A stretch of DNA of 10,190 nt from GCA-2718845 sp913041905 (GTDB lineage Bacteria > Pseudomonadota > Gammaproteobacteria > GCA-002705445 > GCA-002716945): the NCBI GenBank assembly GCA_913041905.1, contig CAJWJQ010000037.1, positions 1 through 10,190 of the forward strand, in the 5' to 3' direction. The stretch's first letter is position 1; every line of letters starts with the position of its first letter. A program made the position numbers and the translations under genes. This document shows, in pieces, positions 1 to 5,937 of this stretch. The notes beneath the pieces were generated by a model that did not search any database, was not told where the DNA came from, and saw only the letters and a program-made list of their open reading frames with translations.

Positions 1-245
1 GCATTCTCACCTTCTATAAGTATTGCTATAATCATTCCTGAGGTCATATACGATATAAGTCTATCATAAAATGCTTTTGTTTTATGTACTTCATAAAATT
101 TTTTAGCTTCGTTATCTGTAAAATAATATGATTTAACTTTTCTTATAACTAATCCATTTTCTTCAATCATTTTAATTATAACTCCTATAAGGTTTCTTTC
201 TACGGCGTCAGGTTTAATTATTGCCAGAGTTTCTTCTATAGCCAT
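1..245 (-). CDS. ndk: Nucleoside diphosphate kinase, N-terminal part (cut by window edge)
   Basis: Nucleoside diphosphate kinase moves the gamma phosphate from ATP to other NDPs through a phosphohistidine and balances the cytosolic NTP/dNTP pool. Reading the minus strand from the ATG at 243-245 gives 81 codons open to the window edge. They begin MAIEETLAIIKPDAV, the classic NDK N-terminus, and include KFYEVHK and a final LIEGEN, all family motifs in the expected order. About 60 residues, including the catalytic histidine region (NxxHGSD), lie outside the window and cannot be judged. The start codon overlaps the iscX stop (TAATG), and a good Shine-Dalgarno precedes it, so translation is probably coupled to the ISC operon. 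ndk downstream of iscX is the arrangement known from Pseudomonas. Identity is near certain; completeness is unknown. Confidence 0.96.
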   Translation of the reverse strand, partial: MAIEETLAIIKPDAVERNLIGVIIKMIEENGLVIRKVKSYYFTDNEAKKFYEVHKTKAFYDRLISYMTSGMIIAILIEGEN

Positions 246-439
246 TATTTTTCCTCTATCCATGCCATTTGAATAGCTTCAAGAACTTTTTCATTAGATT
301 TATTTGGATCATCATCAAAATCATTTAATTCACATATCCATTTATGTAAATCTGTAAACCTTATCGTTTCTGGGTTAATGTTTGGATACTTGTCAGATAA
401 TAAAATGGCAATATCCACAGTATCTGTCCATTTTAACAT
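245..439 (-). CDS. iscX: IscX, Fe-S assembly accessory protein
   Basis: IscX (YfhJ) is a small acidic protein that binds iron and IscS in the cytosol and tunes the desulfurase, competing with the frataxin CyaY for the same IscS surface. The 64 residues compare with 66 in E. coli. They keep the family signature: LKWTD at the start, IRFTDLHKWICELNDFDDDP in the middle and SNEKVLEAI near the end, including the Asp/Glu patch that binds iron and IscS. The start lies 2 bases after the fdx stop, with a GGAG at 451-454 about 11 bases upstream, rather far for an ideal Shine-Dalgarno. The stop overlaps the ndk start. It is the last ISC gene of the operon, its usual place. Identification is secure from motif and context. 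Confidence 0.95.
   Translation of the reverse strand: MLKWTDTVDIAILLSDKYPNINPETIRFTDLHKWICELNDFDDDPNKSNEKVLEAIQMAWIEEK
252..257 (-). promoter_or_regulatory. Ribosome binding site of ndk
   Basis: The minus strand reads AGAGGA, then six bases (AAAATA), then the ndk ATG. It lies inside the last codons of iscX. This is one of only two clear Shine-Dalgarno sequences seen in the window; most of the other starts rely on stop-start coupling or lack one. Confidence 0.7.
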
Positions 440-441
440 CT

Positions 442-780
442 TTATCTATTCTCCGAAGCATGGTTAATTGTATATTTGGGTATCTCTATAGTTAAATCTT
501 TACCATTTATAATTGCCTGACAACTTAATCTAGAATTTGGTTTTAAACCCCAAGCCTTATCAAGATAATCATCTTCATCCTCTGATGCCTCAACAAGTGA
601 TTCTATTCCTTTCACAACATATACGTGGCATGTAGTACAAGCGCATGAGAGTTCGCACGCATGTTCTAATCGTATACCATTATCCAATGCAGCTTTGCAA
701 ATACTTGTACCATTTGGCACATCTAAGACAGCTCCGTTTGGGCAGATATCAGGGTTTGGTAAAAAAGTTATCTTAGGCAT
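442..780 (-). CDS. fdx: ISC-type [2Fe-2S] ferredoxin
   Basis: Adrenodoxin-type [2Fe-2S] ferredoxin of the ISC system, which supplies electrons for reducing persulfide sulfur during cluster assembly in the cytosol. The 112 residues hold the four expected ligands Cys42, Cys48, Cys51 and Cys87, at the same numbers as in E. coli Fdx, in ACELSCACTTCH and RLSCQA. The additional Cys46 that is typical of ISC ferredoxins is also kept. The acidic stretch EASEDEDDYLDKAWGL, used for docking partners such as IscS, and the C-terminal IPKYTINHA are well conserved. It sits 6 bases after hscA and 2 before iscX. No Shine-Dalgarno is visible in the bases before the ATG. Nothing suggests loss of function. Confidence 0.96.
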   Translation of the reverse strand: MPKITFLPNPDICPNGAVLDVPNGTSICKAALDNGIRLEHACELSCACTTCHVYVVKGIESLVEASEDEDDYLDKAWGLKPNSRLSCQAIINGKDLTIEIPKYTINHASENR

Positions 781-786
781 TTTGTT

Positions 787-2625
787 TTATAGTATATCAT
801 CAATGTTTTTACCTGCAATCAAAGACTTTATGCTTGAATTCATTCTTTTTTCTACATAAAATTCAGATTTTTTTTCAAGCTTTTTAATTGTATTATTAAT
901 TAAATCAGAATTATTAGATAACGTTGCTTTTTTTAACAAATCTAACTCCTTATTAATCATTTTTAGTTCTTTTGTGTTGAGTAAACTTTTACCATCTTTC
1001 CTTAAAGCTTGTTCTAAAGCATATATAACTCTTTCGGCCTCTACTCTTGATTCGTTTAATTTACGTAACTCCATATCTGTTTCTGCTAATTTATTTGCAT
1101 CTTTAATCATTTTAGAGATTTCATTTTCAGTTAATCCATAGGATGGTTTTACTTCAATAGATGATGAAACACCAGAAGTTTTCTCAGTTGCAATAACAGA
1201 AAGAATTCCATCTGCATCTATTTGAAACTCTACTTCTATTCTTGGGGCACCTGATATCATTGGTGGTATCTCATGAAGCACAAACTTACCTAAAGACTTA
1301 CAATGCTCTATTAATTCTCTTTCACCCTGAACTATATGTATTAAAAGTTTAGTTTGGCCATCCTTAAAAGTTGTAAATATTTTTTTAGCTCTAATAGGTA
1401 TTGGTGTATTTCGATTTATTATTTTTTCAGATAAATTTCCTAACGTTTCTATGCCTAATGATAAAGGTAATACATCTAGCAATAATAAATCTTCTTGATT
1501 ATTACCAGATAGAATACTTGCTTGAATAGCTGCTCCATTCACAACAACTTTATCTGGGTTAATGTTGTTCAGAACAGTACAATCAAACTCTTTTTCTAAC
1601 GAAAATTTAACTAGAGGCATTCTAGTTGAGCCACCAACTAATATTATACTGTTAACCTCGTTAATACTTGCTTTAGATTCTTTGATAGTATTTTTAACAA
1701 TATCTATGGTTTTTTTTATTATTTTTTTTATAAGATCTTCAAATACTTGTTTCTCTAAAGTAATTTCATATTTACCAATACTATATATTGCTAAATTATT
1801 AGTATTTGAAAAAGATTCTTTTAAGGCTATGGCTATCTTTTTTAATTCTATATATGGTGTTTTTCCTAAAAATTTATAATTTTCTTTCAACCAAGTTATA
1901 ACTATTTCATCAATATCATCACCACCTAACATTGTATCTCCATCAGTAGCTATGACTCTAAAAATACCTTTTTCTAAAGATAATATCGAAACATCAAAAG
2001 TTCCTCCTCCAAAATCATAAACAATATAGGTTCCTGTAGCTTTAGATTCTAGTCCGTACGCAATAGCTGCTGCAGTTGGTTCATTCAATAATCTTATGAC
2101 GTCAATGCCTGCAAGTTTAGCTGCATTTTTTGTTGCTTGTCTTTGCGCATCATTAAAATATGCTGGTACAGTAATTACTGCCCCGTCTAAAGTTCTATTC
2201 TCAGAAGATTCTGCAATATGCTTTAGGTATCTTAAAATTTCAGAAGACACATCCACTGCACTAATCATCTTATTATAAATTCCAATAGATGGCATATTAT
2301 TATGTATTTTTAGATTATGTTGTAAAGTAAGTTTAGAAGACTTAATTTCATCTAAAGTTAAACCCATTAATCTTTTAATTGAAGAGATTAAAATTGACTC
2401 ATTATTGCCAGAAGGAGTAATTGCATCATGGCCTGCAATGGGGTTATGATTTTTTGTATACTTTACAACAGAAGGTATGATATCTGACTCATCATTATTA
2501 TATGTTTTAAAAGATCCCTCATACGAACAAATCAGAGAGTTTGTTGTCCCTAAATCTATTCCAACAACAAATTTATTTTTATTTGTGTTTTCTTCCAGTG
2601 GGTCAGAAATTTTAATTAAGCTCAT
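787..2625 (-). CDS. hscA: HscA, Hsp70-type chaperone for Fe-S cluster transfer
   Basis: HscA is the specialised Hsp70 that, stimulated by HscB, uses ATP to remodel IscU through its LPPVK peptide and release the cluster to acceptors. The length of 612 residues is close to the 616 of E. coli. The ATPase domain shows VVGIDLGTTNS (20-30), VPAYFNDAQRQAT (153-165), NEPTAAAIAYG (181-191), YDFGGGTFDVS (203-213) and VGGSTRMP (330-337). The hydrophobic linker LLLLDVLPLSLG follows (380-391), then a substrate-binding beta domain with FKDGQTKLLIHIVQGERE (420-437) and a Lys-rich helical lid. The linker and the VKPSYGLT motif distinguish it from DnaK. Its ATG overlaps the hscB stop by four bases (ATGA), indicating coupled translation. 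Its normal client gene, iscU, is missing from the operon. Confidence 0.97.
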   Translation of the reverse strand: MSLIKISDPLEENTNKNKFVVGIDLGTTNSLICSYEGSFKTYNNDESDIIPSVVKYTKNHNPIAGHDAITPSGNNESILISSIKRLMGLTLDEIKSSKLTLQHNLKIHNNMPSIGIYNKMISAVDVSSEILRYLKHIAESSENRTLDGAVITVPAYFNDAQRQATKNAAKLAGIDVIRLLNEPTAAAIAYGLESKATGTYIVYDFGGGTFDVSILSLEKGIFRVIATDGDTMLGGDDIDEIVITWLKENYKFLGKTPYIELKKIAIALKESFSNTNNLAIYSIGKYEITLEKQVFEDLIKKIIKKTIDIVKNTIKESKASINEVNSIILVGGSTRMPLVKFSLEKEFDCTVLNNINPDKVVVNGAAIQASILSGNNQEDLLLLDVLPLSLGIETLGNLSEKIINRNTPIPIRAKKIFTTFKDGQTKLLIHIVQGERELIEHCKSLGKFVLHEIPPMISGAPRIEVEFQIDADGILSVIATEKTSGVSSSIEVKPSYGLTENEISKMIKDANKLAETDMELRKLNESRVEAERVIYALEQALRKDGKSLLNTKELKMINKELDLLKKATLSNNSDLINNTIKKLEKKSEFYVEKRMNSSIKSLIAGKNIDDIL

Positions 2626-3140
2626 AATAAAATATATTTTTCTATTTGATTTAAATGGTTGTTATAAAATTTAAGCTTAGCTAAATTAATCCAAGCTTCA
2701 GAGAAATTTTTATTTAGAAAATTAGAATTAATTAAATCAATTAACTCGTCAATAAAATTATTAATTTCTAATTTATGTTTATTCAAATAATCTGTATTAG
2801 GATTATTTTTATCAATAGTTTCTAAAAATTCATTTAATTTTATTTGTTTAGATAAAAACTCATTGTCTTGTATGGTTTTAGATTCATCTTGTACAAAATT
2901 ATTAATTTTTAAAATATATTCAATTCTAGATATTGAATTACTTAAAATTATATAACCATCATTAATATGAGATGAAATCTGAAGTGCAATTCTTTTCTCA
3001 TGATTAGTTGAGTTTGAAAAATTATCTGGATGAAATTGTTGTTGAAGAATTTTATATTTTCTATCAAGCTCTGTGTTATTGATGTCTATTGATACTGGAA
3101 TACCAAATAATTCAAAAAAATTCTTTTTTAATATATTCAT
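2622..3140 (-). CDS. hscB: HscB, J-domain co-chaperone of HscA
   Basis: HscB delivers IscU to HscA and stimulates its ATPase. The 172 residues (E. coli 171) start with a J domain carrying the essential His-Pro-Asp at 37-39 (QQQFHPDNF) and end with the family's helical domain, where FLSKQIKLNEFLE (95-107) aligns with the E. coli IscU-docking helix and KLKFYN (155-160) with the last helix. The fold and order are clear, but the sequence is one of the more diverged in the operon and very rich in Asn, Lys and Ile. Aligned from memory, docking positions equivalent to E. coli Met93, Glu97 and Glu104 are Ser97, Lys101 and Thr108, while Leu92, Glu100 and the late Phe are kept. The start overlaps the iscA stop (TAATG), and the stop overlaps the hscA start. 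Confidence 0.94.
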   Translation of the reverse strand: MNILKKNFFELFGIPVSIDINNTELDRKYKILQQQFHPDNFSNSTNHEKRIALQISSHINDGYIILSNSISRIEYILKINNFVQDESKTIQDNEFLSKQIKLNEFLETIDKNNPNTDYLNKHKLEINNFIDELIDLINSNFLNKNFSEAWINLAKLKFYNNHLNQIEKYILL

Positions 3141-3463
3141 TAAACATTGAAACTTTCACCGCAACCACATTGATCTTTAACGTTTGGATTTTTAAACTTA
3201 AAGCCTTCGTTCAAGCCTTCCTTTCCAAAATCTAACTCAGTGCCTTTTAAATATACATAGCTCTTTGGGTTCACAAGTAGTTTTACTCCATTATTCTCAA
3301 AAATTTTATCATCATCCTCTATTTTATCAGCAAATTCAATTACATATGCTAATCCAGAACATCCTGTAGTTTTTACACCCAATCTTAAACCTACACCCTT
3401 TCCTCTTTTTTGCAAATGCTCATTAACATGTTTGGCTGCAATTTTTGTAATCGTTATACTCAT
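3140..3463 (-). CDS. iscA: IscA, A-type Fe-S carrier
   Basis: A-type carrier protein that binds iron or Fe-S clusters and passes them to apoproteins, especially for [4Fe-4S] maturation. It has 107 residues, the same as E. coli IscA, with the three cluster-binding cysteines at the same numbers: Cys35 (TTGCSGLAY) and Cys99/Cys101 (DQCGCGESF). The N-terminus MSITITKIAAKHV is IscA-like, and the position between iscS and hscB favours IscA over ErpA or SufA. It is not an IscU: it lacks the IscU cysteine set and any LPPVK motif. It starts 4 bases after the desulfurase stop, where iscU would normally stand. No clear Shine-Dalgarno is seen, so expression probably depends on ribosomes finishing the upstream gene. 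Confidence 0.96.
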   Translation of the reverse strand: MSITITKIAAKHVNEHLQKRGKGVGLRLGVKTTGCSGLAYVIEFADKIEDDDKIFENNGVKLLVNPKSYVYLKGTELDFGKEGLNEGFKFKNPNVKDQCGCGESFNV

Positions 3464-3467
3464 AATT

Positions 3468-5150
3468 TTAATGTGATGACCATTTTACTGTTTTCAAGTC
3501 TATTCCTTCTTTATGCATCTCCCATAATGGTGATAAATTCCTTAACTTGCTAACGGAATCTTGTAACATATTAATAGCATAGTCAATTTCTTCTTCTGTT
3601 GTATATTTACCAATAGATAGTCTTATTGAGCTATGTGCAAGCTCATCTTCTCTGCCAAGCGCTCTTAATACATAACTAGGTTCTAGGCTTGCAGATGTGC
3701 AGGCTGATCCAGAAGAAACTGCCATATCTTTAATTGCCATGATTAAACTCTCTCCCTCTATAAAATTAAAACTAACATTTAAATTTCCAGGAATTCTTTT
3801 TTCTAAATCTCCATTTAAGTATATTTCTTCTATGTTTTTAAGTCCATTCCATAACTTATCTCTTAGGTTTTTTATATGTTTATTATCTGACTTCATTTCA
3901 ATCTTGGCTAATCTAAATGCCTCACCCATGCCTACTATTTGATGGGTTGGTAAAGTACCAGATCTAAAACCTCTCTCGTGTCCGCCTCCATGTATTTGGG
4001 CTTGTAATCTTATTCTTGGTTTCCTTCTAATATATAATGCTCCTATTCCTTTAGGTCCATATGCTTTATGTGCTGAAAGTGAAAGTAGGTCTATGTTATA
4101 TTTATTAACATCAATTTCTGCCTTCCCTGGACTTTGAGCTGCATCTACATGAAAAATTATATCTTTCTCATTACAAATCTTGCCTATATTTTCTAAATCT
4201 TGTATAACTCCAATTTCGTTATTTACATGCATTATTGATATTAGAATAGTTGAAGGTTTTATTGCTTTTTTTAAATCCTCAATATCTAATAATCCATTTT
4301 CTTGAGGATCAATATACGTTACCTCGAATCCTTCTGATTCTAAAAACCTCATTGTATCTAGTACAGCCTTATGCTCCGTAGACAAAGTTATAAGATGATT
4401 GCCTTTATCTTTATAAAAATGTGCTGCACCTTTTATAGCCAGATTGTCAGATTCTGTAGCTCCACTTGTCCAAACTATTTCTCTTTTATCAGCATTTATT
4501 AAAGAAGCAACATGGTTTCTTGCTTCATCTACAAGTTTTTCACTATCCCAACCAAAAGTATGTGATCTAGAAGCCGGATTTCCAAATTTACCCTCTATGG
4601 TTAGACACTCAATCATTTTCTTTGCCACCCTATCATCAACTGGAGTAGTCGCTGAATAATCAAGATATATTGGAATGTTCAAATTATTTGTTGCAGATTT
4701 ATCGTTGCTTTTTAAGGTTTTCTCTCTAAACGTAATAATTTTTTTTGTATCTTTGTTTGCTGCAATATCATTTAATGTAATATCTTTCATGTATTGATTA
4801 ATTTTCTCATTCAAATCTGTCCAAATAAAATGTGTTAAACATGGCTTATCATTAGTGCAATTCATTTTACCCTTACACTGTGTTTGATCAATTTTTTCAT
4901 CGACTGCAGTTATAATATTAAGAAGATTTATATCTGATGATTTTTTTCCTAAATTATAGCCTCCGCCAGGCCCTCTAATACTTTTAACTAGTCCTGCTTC
5001 TCTTAATTTCGAAAATAATTGCTCAAGATATGATAATGATATTGATTGTCTTTTTGTGATATCTTTAAGAGGCACTGCATCCTTCTTGCCGTTCATAACA
5101 AGATCAATCATTGCGGTAATTGCATATCTTCCTTTTGTCGTAAGTTTCAT
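3468..5150 (-). CDS. Fused IscR regulator and IscS cysteine desulfurase
   Basis: One uninterrupted 560-codon frame encodes two proteins normally made from separate genes. Residues 1 to about 135 are IscR, the Rrf2-family Fe-S-sensing repressor: MKLTTKGRYA start, winged helix with SISLSYLEQLFSKLR including Glu43, wing RGPGGGYNL, and cluster ligands Cys92, Cys98, Cys104 and His107 at E. coli numbering. Residues about 136-156 form a Lys/Asn/Ser-rich linker. From 157 on it is IscS, the PLP enzyme that takes sulfur from cysteine, aligning without gaps to E. coli IscS at an offset of 156: His260, the PLP lysine Lys362 (SAHKAYGPKG) and the persulfide Cys484 (SSGSACTSASLEPS). The C-terminal tail that contacts IscU (LWEMHKEGIDL) is kept. 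Both halves look functional. It is first in the ISC operon, behind an IscR-like operator. No iscU follows. A missed stop codon through sequencing error is the main alternative. Confidence 0.95.
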   Translation of the reverse strand: MKLTTKGRYAITAMIDLVMNGKKDAVPLKDITKRQSISLSYLEQLFSKLREAGLVKSIRGPGGGYNLGKKSSDINLLNIITAVDEKIDQTQCKGKMNCTNDKPCLTHFIWTDLNEKINQYMKDITLNDIAANKDTKKIITFREKTLKSNDKSATNNLNIPIYLDYSATTPVDDRVAKKMIECLTIEGKFGNPASRSHTFGWDSEKLVDEARNHVASLINADKREIVWTSGATESDNLAIKGAAHFYKDKGNHLITLSTEHKAVLDTMRFLESEGFEVTYIDPQENGLLDIEDLKKAIKPSTILISIMHVNNEIGVIQDLENIGKICNEKDIIFHVDAAQSPGKAEIDVNKYNIDLLSLSAHKAYGPKGIGALYIRRKPRIRLQAQIHGGGHERGFRSGTLPTHQIVGMGEAFRLAKIEMKSDNKHIKNLRDKLWNGLKNIEEIYLNGDLEKRIPGNLNVSFNFIEGESLIMAIKDMAVSSGSACTSASLEPSYVLRALGREDELAHSSIRLSIGKYTTEEEIDYAINMLQDSVSKLRNLSPLWEMHKEGIDLKTVKWSSH

Positions 5151-5156
5151 GAGACA

Positions 5157-5185
5157 ATTATCCTATAACCTAGTATTTTTATCAA
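5157..5185 (-). promoter_or_regulatory. Sigma70-type promoter of the ISC operon
   Basis: On the minus strand, TTGATA (5180-5185) and GATAAT (5157-5162) are separated by exactly 17 bases. Each hexamer matches the sigma70 consensus at 5 of 6 positions. It is the best promoter match found in the window and lies where iscR promoters normally are. Only six bases separate the -10 hexamer from the ATG, so the transcript would begin at or next to the start codon. An AGGA at 5160-5163 lies inside the -10 region and would serve as a ribosome site only on a longer transcript, for example readthrough from trmJ. Confidence 0.65.
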
Positions 5186-5189
5186 CTAT
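5165..5189 (-). promoter_or_regulatory. Probable IscR type-1 operator
   Basis: A 25-base minus-strand sequence, with half-sites ATAGTTGAT and CTAGGTTAT around an A/T centre, matches 20 of 25 positions of the E. coli type-1 IscR consensus as I recall it. These are the sites bound by [2Fe-2S]-IscR. It covers the -35 hexamer and most of the spacer, so binding would block RNA polymerase. The outermost bases include the trmJ stop codon. Since the product it would control carries the IscR domain, this suggests direct autorepression. The CTAG-like half deviates from the usual AGTC core, so affinity may be reduced or the recognition slightly altered. Confidence 0.6.
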
Positions 5190-5899
5190 ATGTTTATTTT
5201 TTTACGAATGGACGCAAGTATCCCATGAAGCATGTTAATTTCATCTTCTTCTAGCCTAGCTTTATTAAACAATATATGTATTTTTTTTGTAAGGGATTTA
5301 TTATTTTTTTCTGTTATAAAACCTATTTCTATTAATAAATTTATTAGTTGTGTATAAAAAAAATCTTTTTCTTTGGATGTAGCAAGATTTAAACTAGGCT
5401 TCATATCAAAGATAGTTTTTGTACATTTTTTAAATAATTCATATGTAAATATTTGTACAGCAGCAGATAAATTAATAGATCTATAGTCTTTATGAGTTGG
5501 AAGTGTGACAATATAATCACACATTAATAATTCTTCATTTGATAATCCAGATTTTTCATTACCAAAAATAATATTATAAGTATAGCTTCTATTATGGGAA
5601 AGATAATCAATACAGTCCTCAATTTCCATGTTAGGGATAGAGGCTTTTCTGTTTCTTGACGTGAAACCAATATTAATCATATTCTCATTTAAAGCCTCTT
5701 TAAAACTTGTAAATACTTTGGCATCTTTTAAGACATCAGAACAACCAACAGCTAATGCTGTAGCTTGCTCAGAAGGAAAATTTTTAGGGTTTACTAGACT
5801 TAAGTTTGAGAAACCCATTACTTTCATCGCACGAGCAGATGATCCTATATTTCCTGAGTGAGAGGTATTTACTAAAACTATATGAATATTTGAAAACAT
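5186..5899 (-). CDS. trmJ: TrmJ-type SPOUT RNA methyltransferase
   Basis: TrmJ uses S-adenosylmethionine to 2'-O-methylate position 32 of the tRNA anticodon loop. The 237 residues (E. coli about 246) show the SpoU/TrmH order: motif 1 VLVNTSHSGNIGSSARAMKVMG (8-29, with conserved Asn11 and Arg23), LVNPKNFPS (35-43), motif 2 IIFGNEKSGLSNEEL (110-124) and motif 3 LPTHKDYRSINLSAAVQI (133-150), which together build the knotted SAM site. A less conserved, Lys-rich tail with helix-forming character follows, as in TrmJ. Location next to suhB and iscR is the gammaproteobacterial norm for trmJ and favours it over TrmL or TrmH. It reads toward the ISC genes, with its TAG inside the IscR-like operator, so some readthrough into the operon is likely. 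Confidence 0.93.
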   Translation of the reverse strand: MFSNIHIVLVNTSHSGNIGSSARAMKVMGFSNLSLVNPKNFPSEQATALAVGCSDVLKDAKVFTSFKEALNENMINIGFTSRNRKASIPNMEIEDCIDYLSHNRSYTYNIIFGNEKSGLSNEELLMCDYIVTLPTHKDYRSINLSAAVQIFTYELFKKCTKTIFDMKPSLNLATSKEKDFFYTQLINLLIEIGFITEKNNKSLTKKIHILFNKARLEEDEINMLHGILASIRKKINI

Positions 5900-5937
5900 A
5901 CTGTAGTATTATGATTATTTTATTTAAGTAAAACAAT
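5900..5937. promoter_or_regulatory. Divergent trmJ/suhB promoter region
   Basis: Only 38 bases separate the two divergent start codons, so both promoters must overlap. For trmJ (minus strand), TTGTTT at 5931-5936 and CATAAT at 5908-5913 have a 17-base spacer, with the -10 only 8 bases from the ATG. For suhB (plus strand) the best candidate is TTGAAA at 5890-5895, inside trmJ, with GATTAT at 5913-5918, which is weak. No Shine-Dalgarno is visible before either gene. The promoter assignments are tentative in such AT-rich sequence. Confidence 0.4.

Noticed and set aside
1562..1879. Plus-strand open frame opposite hscA (also those at 2096-2278 and 2477-2674)
   Set aside because: They lie wholly or mostly antisense to a fully conserved HscA, show no recognisable motif and have no ribosome site; they are by-products of the coding strand.
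3697..3942. Plus-strand open frames opposite the IscR-IscS fusion (also 4444-4659 and 5056-5238)
   Set aside because: Antisense to conserved catalytic and DNA-binding regions, with no family resemblance.
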